Assembly (NCBI RefSeq): GCF_004348455.1
Contig: NZ_SMKA01000001.1
Location: 1-64,000, forward strand
DNA length: 64,000 nucleotides
DNA from: Kribbella albertanoniae
Lineage (GTDB): Bacteria > Actinomycetota > Actinomycetes > Propionibacteriales > Kribbellaceae
Reading direction: 5' to 3'
Positions 18,250-27,390 of the stretch are shown here, one piece after another. Made by a program: the position numbers and the translations under genes. Within the stretch, counting starts at the first letter, position 1, and every line of letters begins with the position of its first letter. The notes under the pieces were generated by a model. The model had not been told where the DNA came from and did no database searches. It saw nothing but the letters and a program-made list of their open reading frames with translations.

Positions 18250-21228
18250 GTGGCAACCAGCGTGACGCCGTGGTGGAAGGCATTGAAACTTCGCCAGGAG
18301 ATCATCACTGCTTCCGGGCAAATCGACGATGTCCAGATGTCTCTGTTCCGGGCGGTCCACGTCAAAGGCGGCGACAGGCCTCCATATGCCGACGCCGCGT
18401 ACTACGGTGAAATCACTCACCCGACTGAACGGCTCACAGATCTGCTTGCTGAGATCGCGATTCGTATCGGCGGCGGTAGTGGTGACTATCTCAAGGCCCG
18501 TGCAGTCACCCGGCTTGACCAGGGTATGGGCGGCGGTAAGTCCCACGCCTGCATCGGTGCGTACCATCTCGCCGCGAATGCGCAGGCACTTCTTGCCACT
18601 GAGCTGGGCGAAAGAGTCACAGCCCGAGCGAAAGCAAAGATAGGCCACGATCTTCCAACTGATCTCGGCAAGCCCCATGTCGTCGTCCTGCCTTGCGACA
18701 ACATGACTCCAGGAGCTGGTGTCCAGGAACTGGACGGGCCAGCTAAGAGTCTCTACGAGCGCTTCCTCTGGCGGCTGTTCTCCAAGGACTACGCACTCTA
18801 TGAGCGCTATCAGCCTTACTGGAGTGACAAGAACAAGATCGGTGAGGCGATCAAGGCCGTCAACCATCCCGTCCTCATCATCGTCGACGAAGTGCTCGAC
18901 TACATTGGCAACGGCCTCGATGGTGCCAAGAAGCCAGATCTCGCAGCCCAGGACATCGCCTTCCTCCGCGCACTGCTCGACGTGGTCAATGACATCCCGC
19001 ACGTTGCATTGCTGATGGTGATGATTGCTTCAGACCGCGACAAAACTGCCCTGTCTGAAGCTGCCCGTGCCCGCCGTGACGACCTCAACAGTCTGTTGGA
19101 GCGCAACGGCACGCCGGCCACCGTTACTGAAGTCGGCGACTTTGCTGACATCTTGCGGCGCCGCCTGTTCGACGCTGAACCCGCCAGCGAGGTGCTCGCA
19201 GCAACCGCCGCGCTCTACGCGTCCGTGCTCGACGACAAGAGTTGGTCGAAAAACGTCTGGGATGCGACCGGATCCGACTGGCGGCGAGACTGGAAAGCTG
19301 AGGTCGCTGCCTGTTACCCCTTCCACCCGATGCTCATGAACATTGCCAAGGAAGAGTGGAGCCAGGTCACCGGATTCCAACGAGTCAGATCCACCATCCG
19401 GATCTTTGCCGCGACGGTCTATGCACTACAGCAGCGAGGCAAGGCGGGGCAGTGGGTTCCAGCGCTGGTAGGACCTGGCGATCTGCCGCTGTCCGACAGC
19501 GCCGTGCGCGAAGCTATGCTGGGAAGCGGCTTGGTCGAGGACGAGCGAACGATCGCCAACTACCGCAGCCTGGCAGAGATCGAGGTCGTCAACCACGACG
19601 GCACTGCGGGTGCAGCGCGTCGCCAAGACCTCGCCCGTGAATCGCTCAACTGGACCGACAGCAACCCACGGGCCGCGGAACGAGCAGCAACGTTCATCTT
19701 TCTCGCTAGCATCGTCGGAACCCTGCGCCCAGGGCGAGGGCGCGGTGCTAGCGCTCCTGAGGTGAAAGCAGCAACGAGCGTCCCTGACGCGAGCTACACC
19801 CTTACCGACGCCGACAGCGTCCTCGAAGATCTGGTCAATCCCGAGCGTGGGATGGGCGCTGTTGAGACGATCCCAGGTCAGGGCAACAACAAACCCGCTC
19901 GCTATTTTCTCTCCACGCGATTGACTTACCGGATGTTGGTCACCAATATCAAGCGCACGATCACCGAAGCCGAACGAGATGACGTACTCACCGAGTTCGC
20001 TCAGCGCCTATCCAGTAGCGGCCCTTTCCGGGAGCTAAAGTTCATCAAGGCCGAGATCGACCGAAGCGCGGCAGATGTCCTCACCACCGCTGGTCTCGAT
20101 ACCGCCTACACGACTCGGCTTGTTGTGCTCGACCCAGCTCAGTACAGCCTGCTCAACGGCATGGAAGAGGCGACGGTCGAGGCCCTCACAGTCGCCATGG
20201 GGCTAGGCAAAGGCGTTCAGCAGTTGCCAGTCCAATGGGCCAGCAGCGCTGTCTACGCGGTAGTCACTACTCAGCGACGGGCCCACGCCAGAAGCCTGGC
20301 CGTTGAATATCTCGCTCGGCATAAAGCGCTAGTGGCCCCAGAGATCCAGAACGATGCTGAGCTCAAATCCACCGGCACCAAGGACCTCGCTGCAGCCAAA
20401 CAGCAATTGGAGCGGGCGATCAAGCGGGCCTATCAGCACGCTGTCTTCCTCGCCCAACCTGATCCTGATGGCGAGCGGCACCTCGACCAGATCACGTTCG
20501 ACGACGACAACCTATCTGCACTCGACGGAACTAGCGTGTGGAAAGGCCTCGCCAGTCGCGACAAAGTCTTTGACACCGGTCAGTTCGGGCCCAAGGCACT
20601 CCTCCACAACCTTCGAGACCAGGATTACGGCAAGTCGCTGTCAGACATCCGGGCTGCTTTCTACAGTGCTCCGCGGCTCCCCCTGCTCTACGGCGGCGAC
20701 CCAGACCTGCAACACGCAATCTATGACGCAGTCGTCGAAGGCTCGCTGAGCATCGTCGACGGAAATGGCGTCAGTGTTGCCGTGACCGCTGCAGGCCAGG
20801 TGAATCTGACGAGCACAGGGCTTCGCCTCAGCAAGCCAACACCGCAAGTCTGCCCGGACTGCGGACAGCCCGATCATGACGGCATGTGCGTGACCGACGA
20901 CACAACTGGAGCTGAGACCGGCTCGACCACGCCCCAGGACACGGGAGCGACAGCCTCTAAAGATGGGACCACACCGGTGGCTCCCACCGACGTGAACGAG
21001 ACAGCAGAGAAGCAAGTTGCGTTCTCTTTCACCAACAGCTTACTCGGGAATCCCGATAGCGCAGATGCCTTCGCCGCCTTGTTCAAGGCGCTCTACATAT
21101 CCCTCGATGAGCAACAAGTGAGCTATTTACAAGGAACGCTCCAGCTCGTCCTCGATGCCTCGGCCGCCGAATCGGTTAAGCAGCGACTCGGCGAACTCGG
21201 AATCACCGGCACATACAAAGACATGTGA
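18250..21228 (+). CDS. DUF499-type AAA-like ATPase
   Basis: 992 residues from a GTG 28 bases after the methylase stop. A glycine-rich Walker A variant QGMGGGKSH (91-99) and Walker B VLIIVDEVLDYIG (about 207-219) fit the DUF499 (COG1483) ATPases, which are large P-loop proteins linked to DUF1156 methylases. The sequence NIKRTITEAERDDVL and a long helical middle are typical. Near residues 867-879 CPDCGQPDHDGMC forms a small zinc-like site, then a Thr/Ser-rich linker and a short C-terminal helical domain. It plays the part that BrxC/PglY plays in BREX, but no PglZ phosphatase or BrxA/B gene is present here. It ends the rightward operon. Confidence 0.85.
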   Translation: MATSVTPWWKALKLRQEIITASGQIDDVQMSLFRAVHVKGGDRPPYADAAYYGEITHPTERLTDLLAEIAIRIGGGSGDYLKARAVTRLDQGMGGGKSHACIGAYHLAANAQALLATELGERVTARAKAKIGHDLPTDLGKPHVVVLPCDNMTPGAGVQELDGPAKSLYERFLWRLFSKDYALYERYQPYWSDKNKIGEAIKAVNHPVLIIVDEVLDYIGNGLDGAKKPDLAAQDIAFLRALLDVVNDIPHVALLMVMIASDRDKTALSEAARARRDDLNSLLERNGTPATVTEVGDFADILRRRLFDAEPASEVLAATAALYASVLDDKSWSKNVWDATGSDWRRDWKAEVAACYPFHPMLMNIAKEEWSQVTGFQRVRSTIRIFAATVYALQQRGKAGQWVPALVGPGDLPLSDSAVREAMLGSGLVEDERTIANYRSLAEIEVVNHDGTAGAARRQDLARESLNWTDSNPRAAERAATFIFLASIVGTLRPGRGRGASAPEVKAATSVPDASYTLTDADSVLEDLVNPERGMGAVETIPGQGNNKPARYFLSTRLTYRMLVTNIKRTITEAERDDVLTEFAQRLSSSGPFRELKFIKAEIDRSAADVLTTAGLDTAYTTRLVVLDPAQYSLLNGMEEATVEALTVAMGLGKGVQQLPVQWASSAVYAVVTTQRRAHARSLAVEYLARHKALVAPEIQNDAELKSTGTKDLAAAKQQLERAIKRAYQHAVFLAQPDPDGERHLDQITFDDDNLSALDGTSVWKGLASRDKVFDTGQFGPKALLHNLRDQDYGKSLSDIRAAFYSAPRLPLLYGGDPDLQHAIYDAVVEGSLSIVDGNGVSVAVTAAGQVNLTSTGLRLSKPTPQVCPDCGQPDHDGMCVTDDTTGAETGSTTPQDTGATASKDGTTPVAPTDVNETAEKQVAFSFTNSLLGNPDSADAFAALFKALYISLDEQQVSYLQGTLQLVLDASAAESVKQRLGELGITGTYKDM

Positions 21229-21364
21229 GCGCAGTTGAGGTGCGAACCAAGCCAACGGTTGGCTGGGCAAGGGCAGGCGCCCGGACCAATGCTAAGCACC
21301 AGCTGGCAACTGGCAACGATTCGGGGACACACTCAGCTTCCGCCGGCCCAGAGGCATCGCCTAG

Positions 21365-21997
21365 TCAGGTCGGGCTGAAGTCGAGAAGTAGTTGGTCCAG
21401 GATTCTGACCGTCGCAGTCGGATCGGTGCTGTGGTGGACGGTCCGGATGCCCAGCAGCCCTGCAGGTGGCAAGTTCGCGGCGACATCGTCTACGTACACA
21501 CACTGCGATCCGGGCAGCTCCAGGGCCGCGAGCGCACGCTCATAGATCAGTGAAGACGGTTTCCGTACCCCCTCCAGCTCCGAAACGACCACCGCGTCGA
21601 AGAAGTCTGTCCACAGGCCTCGATCGGCGTACGGGTTGTAGGGCGCGAGCCCGAAGCTGTTGCTGAGCAACGCGATCTTGATGCCTGCCGCGCGAGCGCG
21701 GTTTGCTGCTGCGACGATCTGTGGCTCGGGGCGCAGGTTGGCCAGTGCGCGCCGCATCAGGTCCGTGGGGTCGACACCGAGAATACCGCCGACGACCTGG
21801 TTCCAGTCCTCCTGCGTGGCCTGGCCGACTTCCAACGCCGCGTAGACCGCGACACCGTCAGGGTGCCTTTCCAGCGCCGCGAAGTATGCACCCGGTGCCA
21901 GCCCTTCAGCTCGCTCGAATGCCTGGCCGTTCAAGCGCATCTGAGTGGTCAGAACGCCCCCGAAATCAAGAATCAGGCCACGATATGAATCGGCCAC
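21365..21997 (-). CDS. HAD-superfamily hydrolase
   Basis: 210 residues from a GTG with GGGGAGGG upstream. Motif I is LDFGGVLT (nucleophile Asp near residue 11, with Gly where the second acidic residue usually sits, as in many DFGGV members). Motif II is LLSNSFG, the motif III lysine lies in RKPSSLIYERAL, and motif IV is CVYVDDVAANL. Probably a small-molecule phosphatase or haloacid-dehalogenase-like enzyme; the substrate is not indicated. The start overlaps the end of the upstream 99-residue gene by 25 bases, which implies coupling. Confidence 0.85.
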   Translation of the reverse strand: MADSYRGLILDFGGVLTTQMRLNGQAFERAEGLAPGAYFAALERHPDGVAVYAALEVGQATQEDWNQVVGGILGVDPTDLMRRALANLRPEPQIVAAANRARAAGIKIALLSNSFGLAPYNPYADRGLWTDFFDAVVVSELEGVRKPSSLIYERALAALELPGSQCVYVDDVAANLPPAGLLGIRTVHHSTDPTATVRILDQLLLDFSPT

Positions 21998-22272
21998 GGT
22001 GCCCTCCCCTTACCTGCCAACTTGGCTTCTGCGCAAAAGATGAGCCATTGTGGCTCGTTGGCCAGCACCGAGCGCTCGAAGGCTTTCCCAACAACACCGC
22101 CCAGGGGAATGCGATCTCCGGCTACATCTGCTGGCACAATAAGGGCTCTCATCCCAAAAGACAGTTCGCTAACGATCCCAGGATCCGCCGCCCACTTACC
22201 TACCCAACATTGCTTGACGAGGCACTCGTATCTCTCCAGCCACCTGACGTAGGTAGGATCGTCCCATGGCAC
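21973..22272 (-). CDS. conserved-looking hypothetical protein upstream of the HAD gene
   Basis: 99 residues (MPWDDPTYVRWLERYECLVK...). It has ordinary composition with several Trp, and overlaps the HAD gene by 25 bases. Its third-position GC is lower than in neighbouring core genes. Its ATG (22270-22272) overlaps the lsr2 ATG on the other strand by 7 bases, leaving no shared promoter space, so either its true start is further in (for example Met43) or one of the two is leaderless or transcribed through. No family recognised. Confidence 0.5.
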   Translation of the reverse strand: MPWDDPTYVRWLERYECLVKQCWVGKWAADPGIVSELSFGMRALIVPADVAGDRIPLGGVVGKAFERSVLANEPQWLIFCAEAKLAGKGRAPWPIHIVA

Positions 22273-22598
22273 AACGCGTTGAAGTGCACCTTACCGACGA
22301 CACCGACGGTACCAACATCCCCACTGGCAAAGGTGAGACCCTGACCTTCGCCCTCGACGGTCAGCTCTACGAGATCGACCTGACGAACAAGAACGCGGAG
22401 GCGCTTCGGAAGGCGCTTTCGCCGTACGTCGGCGCTGGCCGGCGCGTAACGACTTCCCGTGGCGCGAAGGTCAAGCACACTAAAGTCGGGCCGGACGCGA
22501 AGACTGTCAAGGAATGGGCGCGGGCCAATGGGTACGAGGTTAACGACCGCGGGCGTATCCCGGACGACATCCGCGCGGCGTTCGACGCGGCGAACTAG
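22266..22598 (+). CDS. lsr2: Lsr2 family nucleoid-associated protein / xenogeneic silencer
   Basis: 110 residues. The N-terminal dimerisation domain is MAQRVEVHLTDDTDG...LTFALDGQLYEIDL, then a linker. The C-terminal DNA-binding domain KEWARANGYEVNDRGRIPDDIRAAF carries the RGR AT-hook-like motif. Lsr2 coats AT-rich foreign DNA in actinobacteria and silences it. The gene is intact, although an IS630-family element is inserted exactly in its stop codon. It is presumably an extra, island-borne copy; a chromosomal one may exist elsewhere. Confidence 0.93.
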   Translation: MAQRVEVHLTDDTDGTNIPTGKGETLTFALDGQLYEIDLTNKNAEALRKALSPYVGAGRRVTTSRGAKVKHTKVGPDAKTVKEWARANGYEVNDRGRIPDDIRAAFDAAN

Positions 22599-23668
22599 TG
22601 CCCCGCGTCTGAGGTCTTCTGACGGTTGGCTTTCTTGAGGATCTGGTCGGCGGTCTTGGTCCAGACGAAGGGGTGTGATCGGTCGTTCCAACCGGTGATG
22701 AAGCGTCGGATCTTGGTGTTGAGGTCGTGCACGGATCGGAAGGTTCCGCGGTGGATGGCTTGGCGTTCGATGATGGAGAACCACACTTCGACCAGGTCCA
22801 TCCAGGATGCGTGAGTGGGTGTGAAGTGAACGCTCACGCGGGGGTTGTCGGCCAGCCAGGCCTTGATCTTGGGGTGTTTGTGGGCCGCGTAGTTGTCCAT
22901 CACCAGGTGCAGTTCGCGGCCGGGGTGGGCGCGGGCGACCTGCTTGAGGAAGGCCAGGAACTCTTGGTGGCGGTGCCTTGGTTTGCAGGCCGCGGTGACC
23001 TGGCCGGTGGCGATCTCCAGCGCGGCGAACAGGGTCGTGGTGCCGTGGCGGACGTAGTCGTGAGAACGGCGTTCTGCCAAGCCCGGCTGTAATGGCAGGA
23101 TCGGAGCGGTGCGATCCAGTGCCTGGATCTGCGACTTCTCGTCCACACACAACACGATCGCGTTGTCGGGCGGCGCCAGGTACAGCCCGACCACGTCGGT
23201 CACCTTGGCCACCAGTTCGGGATCGGTGGAGAACCGGAACGACTCCGACCGCCACGGCTGCACCCCGAACTCACGCCACGCCCGCGCGACCGTGGCGTCC
23301 CCGATCCGCAGATGCCGCCCCAGCAGCCGAGACGACCAATGCGTCACCCCGTACTTCTTCGGTGGCGGCGTCAACGTCGCCACCACGATGCCCCGATGGT
23401 CGACCGTGCGCGGCCGGCCCGCACGTGGCTCGTCGTCCAGCCCTGCAAGCCCCCGCTCGCAGTAGCGGTCGCGCCAGCCGATCACCGTCGGCCGCGACAC
23501 ACCAACCAGCTCCGCGATCTTAGTGTTCGACATCCCTTGCGAGGCCAGCAACACGATCCGGGCCCGCTGCGCCAGGCCGGCCCGCACACTCGACGCCCGC
23601 GTCAACGCGACCAAGCCTTCCTCATCACCCTCACGCAACACCAACGCAGCAGCAGGACGATTCGCCAT
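22595..23668 (-). CDS. IS630-family transposase
   Basis: 357 residues. The N-terminal helix-turn-helix is GMSNTKIAELVGVSRPTVIGWRDRYCERG with a winged second part. The DDE catalytic domain has Asp in VLCVDEKSQ, Asp in LHLVMDNYAAHKH and Glu in WMDLVEVWFSIIERQ. It has full family length with no frameshift. Its TAG stop uses the TA target duplication, so the stop codons of this gene and of lsr2 (opposite strand) share the same TA dinucleotide. Confidence 0.95.
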   Translation of the reverse strand: MANRPAAALVLREGDEEGLVALTRASSVRAGLAQRARIVLLASQGMSNTKIAELVGVSRPTVIGWRDRYCERGLAGLDDEPRAGRPRTVDHRGIVVATLTPPPKKYGVTHWSSRLLGRHLRIGDATVARAWREFGVQPWRSESFRFSTDPELVAKVTDVVGLYLAPPDNAIVLCVDEKSQIQALDRTAPILPLQPGLAERRSHDYVRHGTTTLFAALEIATGQVTAACKPRHRHQEFLAFLKQVARAHPGRELHLVMDNYAAHKHPKIKAWLADNPRVSVHFTPTHASWMDLVEVWFSIIERQAIHRGTFRSVHDLNTKIRRFITGWNDRSHPFVWTKTADQILKKANRQKTSDAGH

Positions 23669-23718
23669 ACCTCATCATCCCAACCACAAACCGTAAACCA
23701 ACTAACGACGCGCGGCTC
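22598..23718 (-). mobile_element. intact IS630-family insertion sequence
   Basis: About 1.12 kb flanked by TA on both sides (22596-22597 and 23719-23720), the usual IS630 target duplication. The left end GTGCCCCGCGTC and the right end read inward GAGCCGCGCGTC match at 10 of 12 positions, forming terminal inverted repeats. Removing the element and one TA joins GCGAAC-TA-GTCTGG, which restores the lsr2 stop as TAG. One full transposase gene is inside. The reading frame is undamaged, so the insertion looks recent. Confidence 0.85.
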
Positions 23719-23720
23719 TA

Positions 23721-24185
23721 GTCTGGTCTGGGGGACGTGGTCGCCCGGAAGATGATCAAGGTGGGCGAGCTTGTCAGTCGCCTTCTCGCAGCGCGATAGC
23801 GAGACGCGGTCGAGCTGCGTACCCTCCGGCTCCAATTTGCATGAAGCTGCAACCCCGGCGTTGATCGTTTCCAAAGGCCGGCTGGGTATCGGGGGTCCGA
23901 CTGTGGGTCAGCCCGTCCCCTTGTCGACTGCATGCAGGAGCCAACCGATTGTCTTGCGCCTGTGCTGCTCGACGCTGACAGGTTCGCGCTTCTGTCGCCG
24001 ACGACTTGGGGATCAGGCTGAGCGGCTCGAAGGGAAAGCTAAGGGGACCTCGTCTGGGGTTGCTGAAAGTGTCGGTTCTGTGTCCTAACGTAAGATTGCT
24101 TACGGCGGGTGTTGTGCCGTTGGTGATTTGCCTAGCTGGTCGGTGCCGGGGTCATCCTGGATGAGGAGTGCAAGAGGAGGCGGAG
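23721..24185. other. intergenic stretch upstream of the XRE gene
   Basis: No supportable gene. The only element seen is the dyad CGTAAG-ATTG-CTTACG at 24089-24104. Confidence 0.5.
24089..24104. promoter_or_regulatory. 16-bp dyad upstream of the XRE regulator
   Basis: CGTAAG and CTTACG flank a 4-base centre, 82 bases before the preferred start of the downstream helix-turn-helix gene. It is AT-richer than its surroundings. Position and symmetry suggest an operator, perhaps for autoregulation. Confidence 0.45.
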
Positions 24186-25466
24186 GTGGCGCAGTTTCCT
24201 CGTCCTCTGTCTCCGCAAGCCTCAGTGCGCGATGCGTTTGGAGCGGCTGTCCGTGATCTGCGTGTACGACGGCATCTGTCTCAGGCGGACCTGGGCTCGC
24301 TGGTATTCGTCAGCAAGGATCAGATCGGCAAGATTGAAAAGGCCCAGCGCTGGCCGACCGCTGAACTGATCGCGGACCTTGACCGCGAACTCGGCGCTGC
24401 TGGACTCCTTCAGGCGTTCGAGCCGGGTCTTCGCTCGCAGCGTCGCATCGCTCAACCTCCTCTGCGACGAGTCGAGACCACGCTCGAACGAGCAGCGCTC
24501 GACTGGCTGACCACCTCGACAGGTGAGGTCCGCATCCTGGGGTCCAGGGATGACGAAGCGGTCGACGAGGAGGACGTCGCGGCGGTTGTTCAGCAGCTCG
24601 CTCGATTCCGAGAGCTCGACCATCAGCATGGCGCCGGCCGGACTCATCAGTTGGTCTCGGGCTACGTGGCTGTCGACCTCGAGCATCTGTTGACACGGGT
24701 GCCAGTTGATGAGGCGACAGCGACGAAGCTGTATGCGACCGCGGCGGGCTTTTGGGAGCTCGTCGGCTATCAGGCGATTGACCTCGGCCGTGATGACCAT
24801 GCCCGCGACTGCTATTTGCGGGCTCTGGAACTCACGACAGCAGCTGGGGATCGGCTCTATGGCGGCTACCTTCTGGCGGTGAGCAGCGCTCATCTCGCGC
24901 TCCACGGAGGCGATGTCGATCAGGCGCTGCGCATGGCTCGAACGGGCCTCCACGGAACCTCTGATATCGCAGATCCCACCGCGCGTTCTGCGTTCGAGGC
25001 GGTGCTGGCGAGAGGGGAGGCCCGTCGCGGTGACGAGAAGGCGGCCACGAAAGCTTTGCTGCGTGCTGAGACCCAATTGGCGTCCGCCGCTCCGGGCAAT
25101 GCGCCTGCGTGGATCGGATACTTCACTCCGGCATACCTGGCCGACGAGATGGCGCATTGTTTTCATGACCTCGGCCATCAGGTCCTTGCTCAGGAGCAGG
25201 CCGGTGAAGCCTTGAGTCAGATTGCGTCAGGCCACGTTAGGCGACTTGCGATCGACACGGCGTTGATGGCTTCGTCATTGGCGAGAGCGGGTGATCCGGA
25301 GCAAGCATGCGTTGTCGGCCGCGAGGCGGTCGATCTGGCTGCACAGACATCGTCCGCGCGGAGTCGGCATCGGATCGACGGGCTACGTCAGGATCTTGTG
25401 CCGTACTCCGATCTGAAACCGGTTGTTGAATTCGGGGACTACGTACGCTTTGCGCTTTCTGACTGA
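24186..25466 (+). CDS. XRE-family helix-turn-helix regulator with helical-repeat C-terminus
   Basis: 426 residues. I chose GTG 24186 because AGGAGG lies five bases before it; the upstream GTG at 24168 has a badly spaced site. Residues ~14-65 form the helix-turn-helix (AVRDLRVRRHLSQADLGSLVFVSKDQIGKIEKAQRWPT). The remainder is rich in Ala/Leu helices typical of the TPR-like sensor regions of actinomycete regulators. Its last 28 bases overlap the end of the convergent peptidase gene. Its proximity to the lanthipeptide genes makes cluster control possible but unproven. Confidence 0.8.
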   Translation: MAQFPRPLSPQASVRDAFGAAVRDLRVRRHLSQADLGSLVFVSKDQIGKIEKAQRWPTAELIADLDRELGAAGLLQAFEPGLRSQRRIAQPPLRRVETTLERAALDWLTTSTGEVRILGSRDDEAVDEEDVAAVVQQLARFRELDHQHGAGRTHQLVSGYVAVDLEHLLTRVPVDEATATKLYATAAGFWELVGYQAIDLGRDDHARDCYLRALELTTAAGDRLYGGYLLAVSSAHLALHGGDVDQALRMARTGLHGTSDIADPTARSAFEAVLARGEARRGDEKAATKALLRAETQLASAAPGNAPAWIGYFTPAYLADEMAHCFHDLGHQVLAQEQAGEALSQIASGHVRRLAIDTALMASSLARAGDPEQACVVGREAVDLAAQTSSARSRHRIDGLRQDLVPYSDLKPVVEFGDYVRFALSD

Positions 25467-27175
25467 CCGAGCATTCGGCGGAAGAACGACAGTTCCGCGT
25501 CGAGCACCTTCGCGGTTAAGTCCGGCGCGCTGAGTGTGTGGCTCGACGTGTTCAGGATCAGTAACTCGTGGTCAGCTCCTTGAGCATCCAGGCGTGCGGC
25601 TAGTTCGAGCGTGTCCTGGGCTGGGGTGATCGGATCGTGAAGCCCGTGCACGAGTAGGGCCGGGCGCTCGATATCGACAGCGCTGACGGCGATCGCGCCA
25701 TCCGCCAAGGCGGACGCGTGGGCGCGCTGAAATCGTGGCACGGTGGCTTCCCAGGTCCGCGGGTCGATGATGGGCGACCTGGCGGCGGCTGCCCGGAATG
25801 GTCCGCTGCTGGTGGCGGCGCGAAGGGCTGTGTAGCCGCCGGCGCTGGATCCGCAGATGAAGATCTCGGTGGCGGAAGTGAGGCCAACCGCGATGAGGTG
25901 CCGAGCTACCGTCACACAGTCCGCCACGTCGTACGTTCCCCACCGGCCGTAGAGGCTGCGTCGGAACTTCCTGCCGTGGCCGGTGCTTCCCCTGTAGTCG
26001 ACGTCTGCGACGGCGAAGCCGTGGCGAGTGAAGAAGTCGGTCTGTGGGTCACGCCGAAGAGAGATCTCGTCCGTAGGCCCGGGATGTGCACGGACGATGA
26101 TCGGGGCTTTCCAAGTGCCTGCGGCATCGGCCGGTGGATGCAGCAGGAAGTCGATGCCGGCGACCGAGAGTCGCTCGGGCTGATCGCTCTTGTTCTGTGG
26201 AGGCTCTTGCCCGGCGATGACTGAGTACGATCCATCCCTTTCGACGAGTACGACGGATGGCGCAGTGGTTGGGGTCGCGGCGATCATGGCGATGGTGTTG
26301 TTCACAGAGCAGAGATAGGGCTTGATTGCGGTGTAAGGCAGATCGACGTTGTCAGAACGCCCATCCTCATGGATGAGTACAAGGCGGTCCTGGAGGTCTT
26401 GGCGGACGCGAACTGCTACGGCCCCGTCCTCCAAGAACGCATAGCTTCGGTAGCCGAGCTCCCATGGTGCGGCCGCACAGTCAGCAGCCATCGGCGCGAC
26501 GGCAGATGTACGGTCGCCGTCCCACCTGTACAGATTGAGCCAACCCGTTCGATCGGACACGAAGTAGAGATCCCCATCCGGACCCCACTGGGGTTCTACG
26601 ACCGATTCAGAGAGCCCGCCGGCTACAAGCACTGGAGTTCCCAGGGAACTGCCCGGATGACTGCCGTACTGAGCCACCCAGAGTTCGGTGCTGTCCCAGG
26701 GCATCTGATCGGCGTCCCAGCTCAACCAGGCCAGGTAGCCGTTCCTGGGCTGAGGTGAAGCGAGGAAGCTCGAGGACTTCCAGAGTTCGCGCACGTGCCC
26801 AGTTGATGTGTCGACCTCGACCAGACGGTCCCCGCTTGTTGTCTCGCAGAGAGCGAGAACGGCCTCACCCGAGACGACCAGATCACCGAATCGATCGGCA
26901 GACGCCTCGGTCAACGGCGTCGCCTCCGCGGGACTGAGCCGGTGGATCCGGCCGTCCCGCGACGAGATGCCCCACACCCCGTCGGCGGACACTGCCACCG
27001 ATCCACCGCCGTAGGCATGGGTGTCGTTACCCACTGCGAAGCCCTGCGGTGCGGCGAAGGCGACCCCGTCTCTGGCGGTCCACTTGACGAGTTGGTCGCC
27101 CGCTCCGCTCGACTGGATCCAGAACAGAGAGCCGGCGTGCGAAAACAGGCCATCGTACGCCGCAGGAATCGCCAC
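25439..27175 (-). CDS. S9 family prolyl-oligopeptidase-like peptidase
   Basis: 578 residues from a GTG. The N-terminal ~340 residues resemble a beta-propeller gate with WD/dipeptidyl-peptidase-type repeats (WGPDGDLYFVSDRTGWLNLYR). The C-terminal alpha/beta hydrolase has the nucleophile elbow GSSAGG, the acid in HGLHDPITP and His in NTSSHTLS. There is no signal peptide, so it is cytoplasmic. A prolyl oligopeptidase (FlaP) trims a class III lanthipeptide leader in Kribbella; here the FxLD cluster starts 1.5 kb away on the other strand, so a maturation role is possible but inferred only from location. Confidence 0.85.
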   Translation of the reverse strand: MAIPAAYDGLFSHAGSLFWIQSSGAGDQLVKWTARDGVAFAAPQGFAVGNDTHAYGGGSVAVSADGVWGISSRDGRIHRLSPAEATPLTEASADRFGDLVVSGEAVLALCETTSGDRLVEVDTSTGHVRELWKSSSFLASPQPRNGYLAWLSWDADQMPWDSTELWVAQYGSHPGSSLGTPVLVAGGLSESVVEPQWGPDGDLYFVSDRTGWLNLYRWDGDRTSAVAPMAADCAAAPWELGYRSYAFLEDGAVAVRVRQDLQDRLVLIHEDGRSDNVDLPYTAIKPYLCSVNNTIAMIAATPTTAPSVVLVERDGSYSVIAGQEPPQNKSDQPERLSVAGIDFLLHPPADAAGTWKAPIIVRAHPGPTDEISLRRDPQTDFFTRHGFAVADVDYRGSTGHGRKFRRSLYGRWGTYDVADCVTVARHLIAVGLTSATEIFICGSSAGGYTALRAATSSGPFRAAAARSPIIDPRTWEATVPRFQRAHASALADGAIAVSAVDIERPALLVHGLHDPITPAQDTLELAARLDAQGADHELLILNTSSHTLSAPDLTAKVLDAELSFFRRMLGQSESAKRT

Positions 27176-27235
27176 GCTCCGATGCTATCGAAATCGCCTT
27201 GCGCAGCAGCTACCAACTCGTAACTGAGGATCGCT

Positions 27236-27266
27236 GCCATGCGGACAGCCTGACTGTCCGCATGGC
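27236..27266. promoter_or_regulatory. perfect 13-bp inverted repeat in a divergent promoter region
   Basis: GCCATGCGGACAG (27236-27248) and CTGTCCGCATGGC (27254-27266) surround a 5-base centre. It lies 60 bases upstream of the peptidase start and 125 bases upstream of the divergent small gene, so it reads as an operator or 5' leader hairpin rather than a terminator. Confidence 0.5.
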
Positions 27267-27390
27267 ATGTATCGACTCGTGCGCGCTGCATCTCCAGACT
27301 CAAACAGGTAGCAGCACGTAACGACGGGCCACCATCAGTCAGCCGCTTGATCGGCCGATGGGCCGTATTGCGATAGGAGCGAGGCATCAG

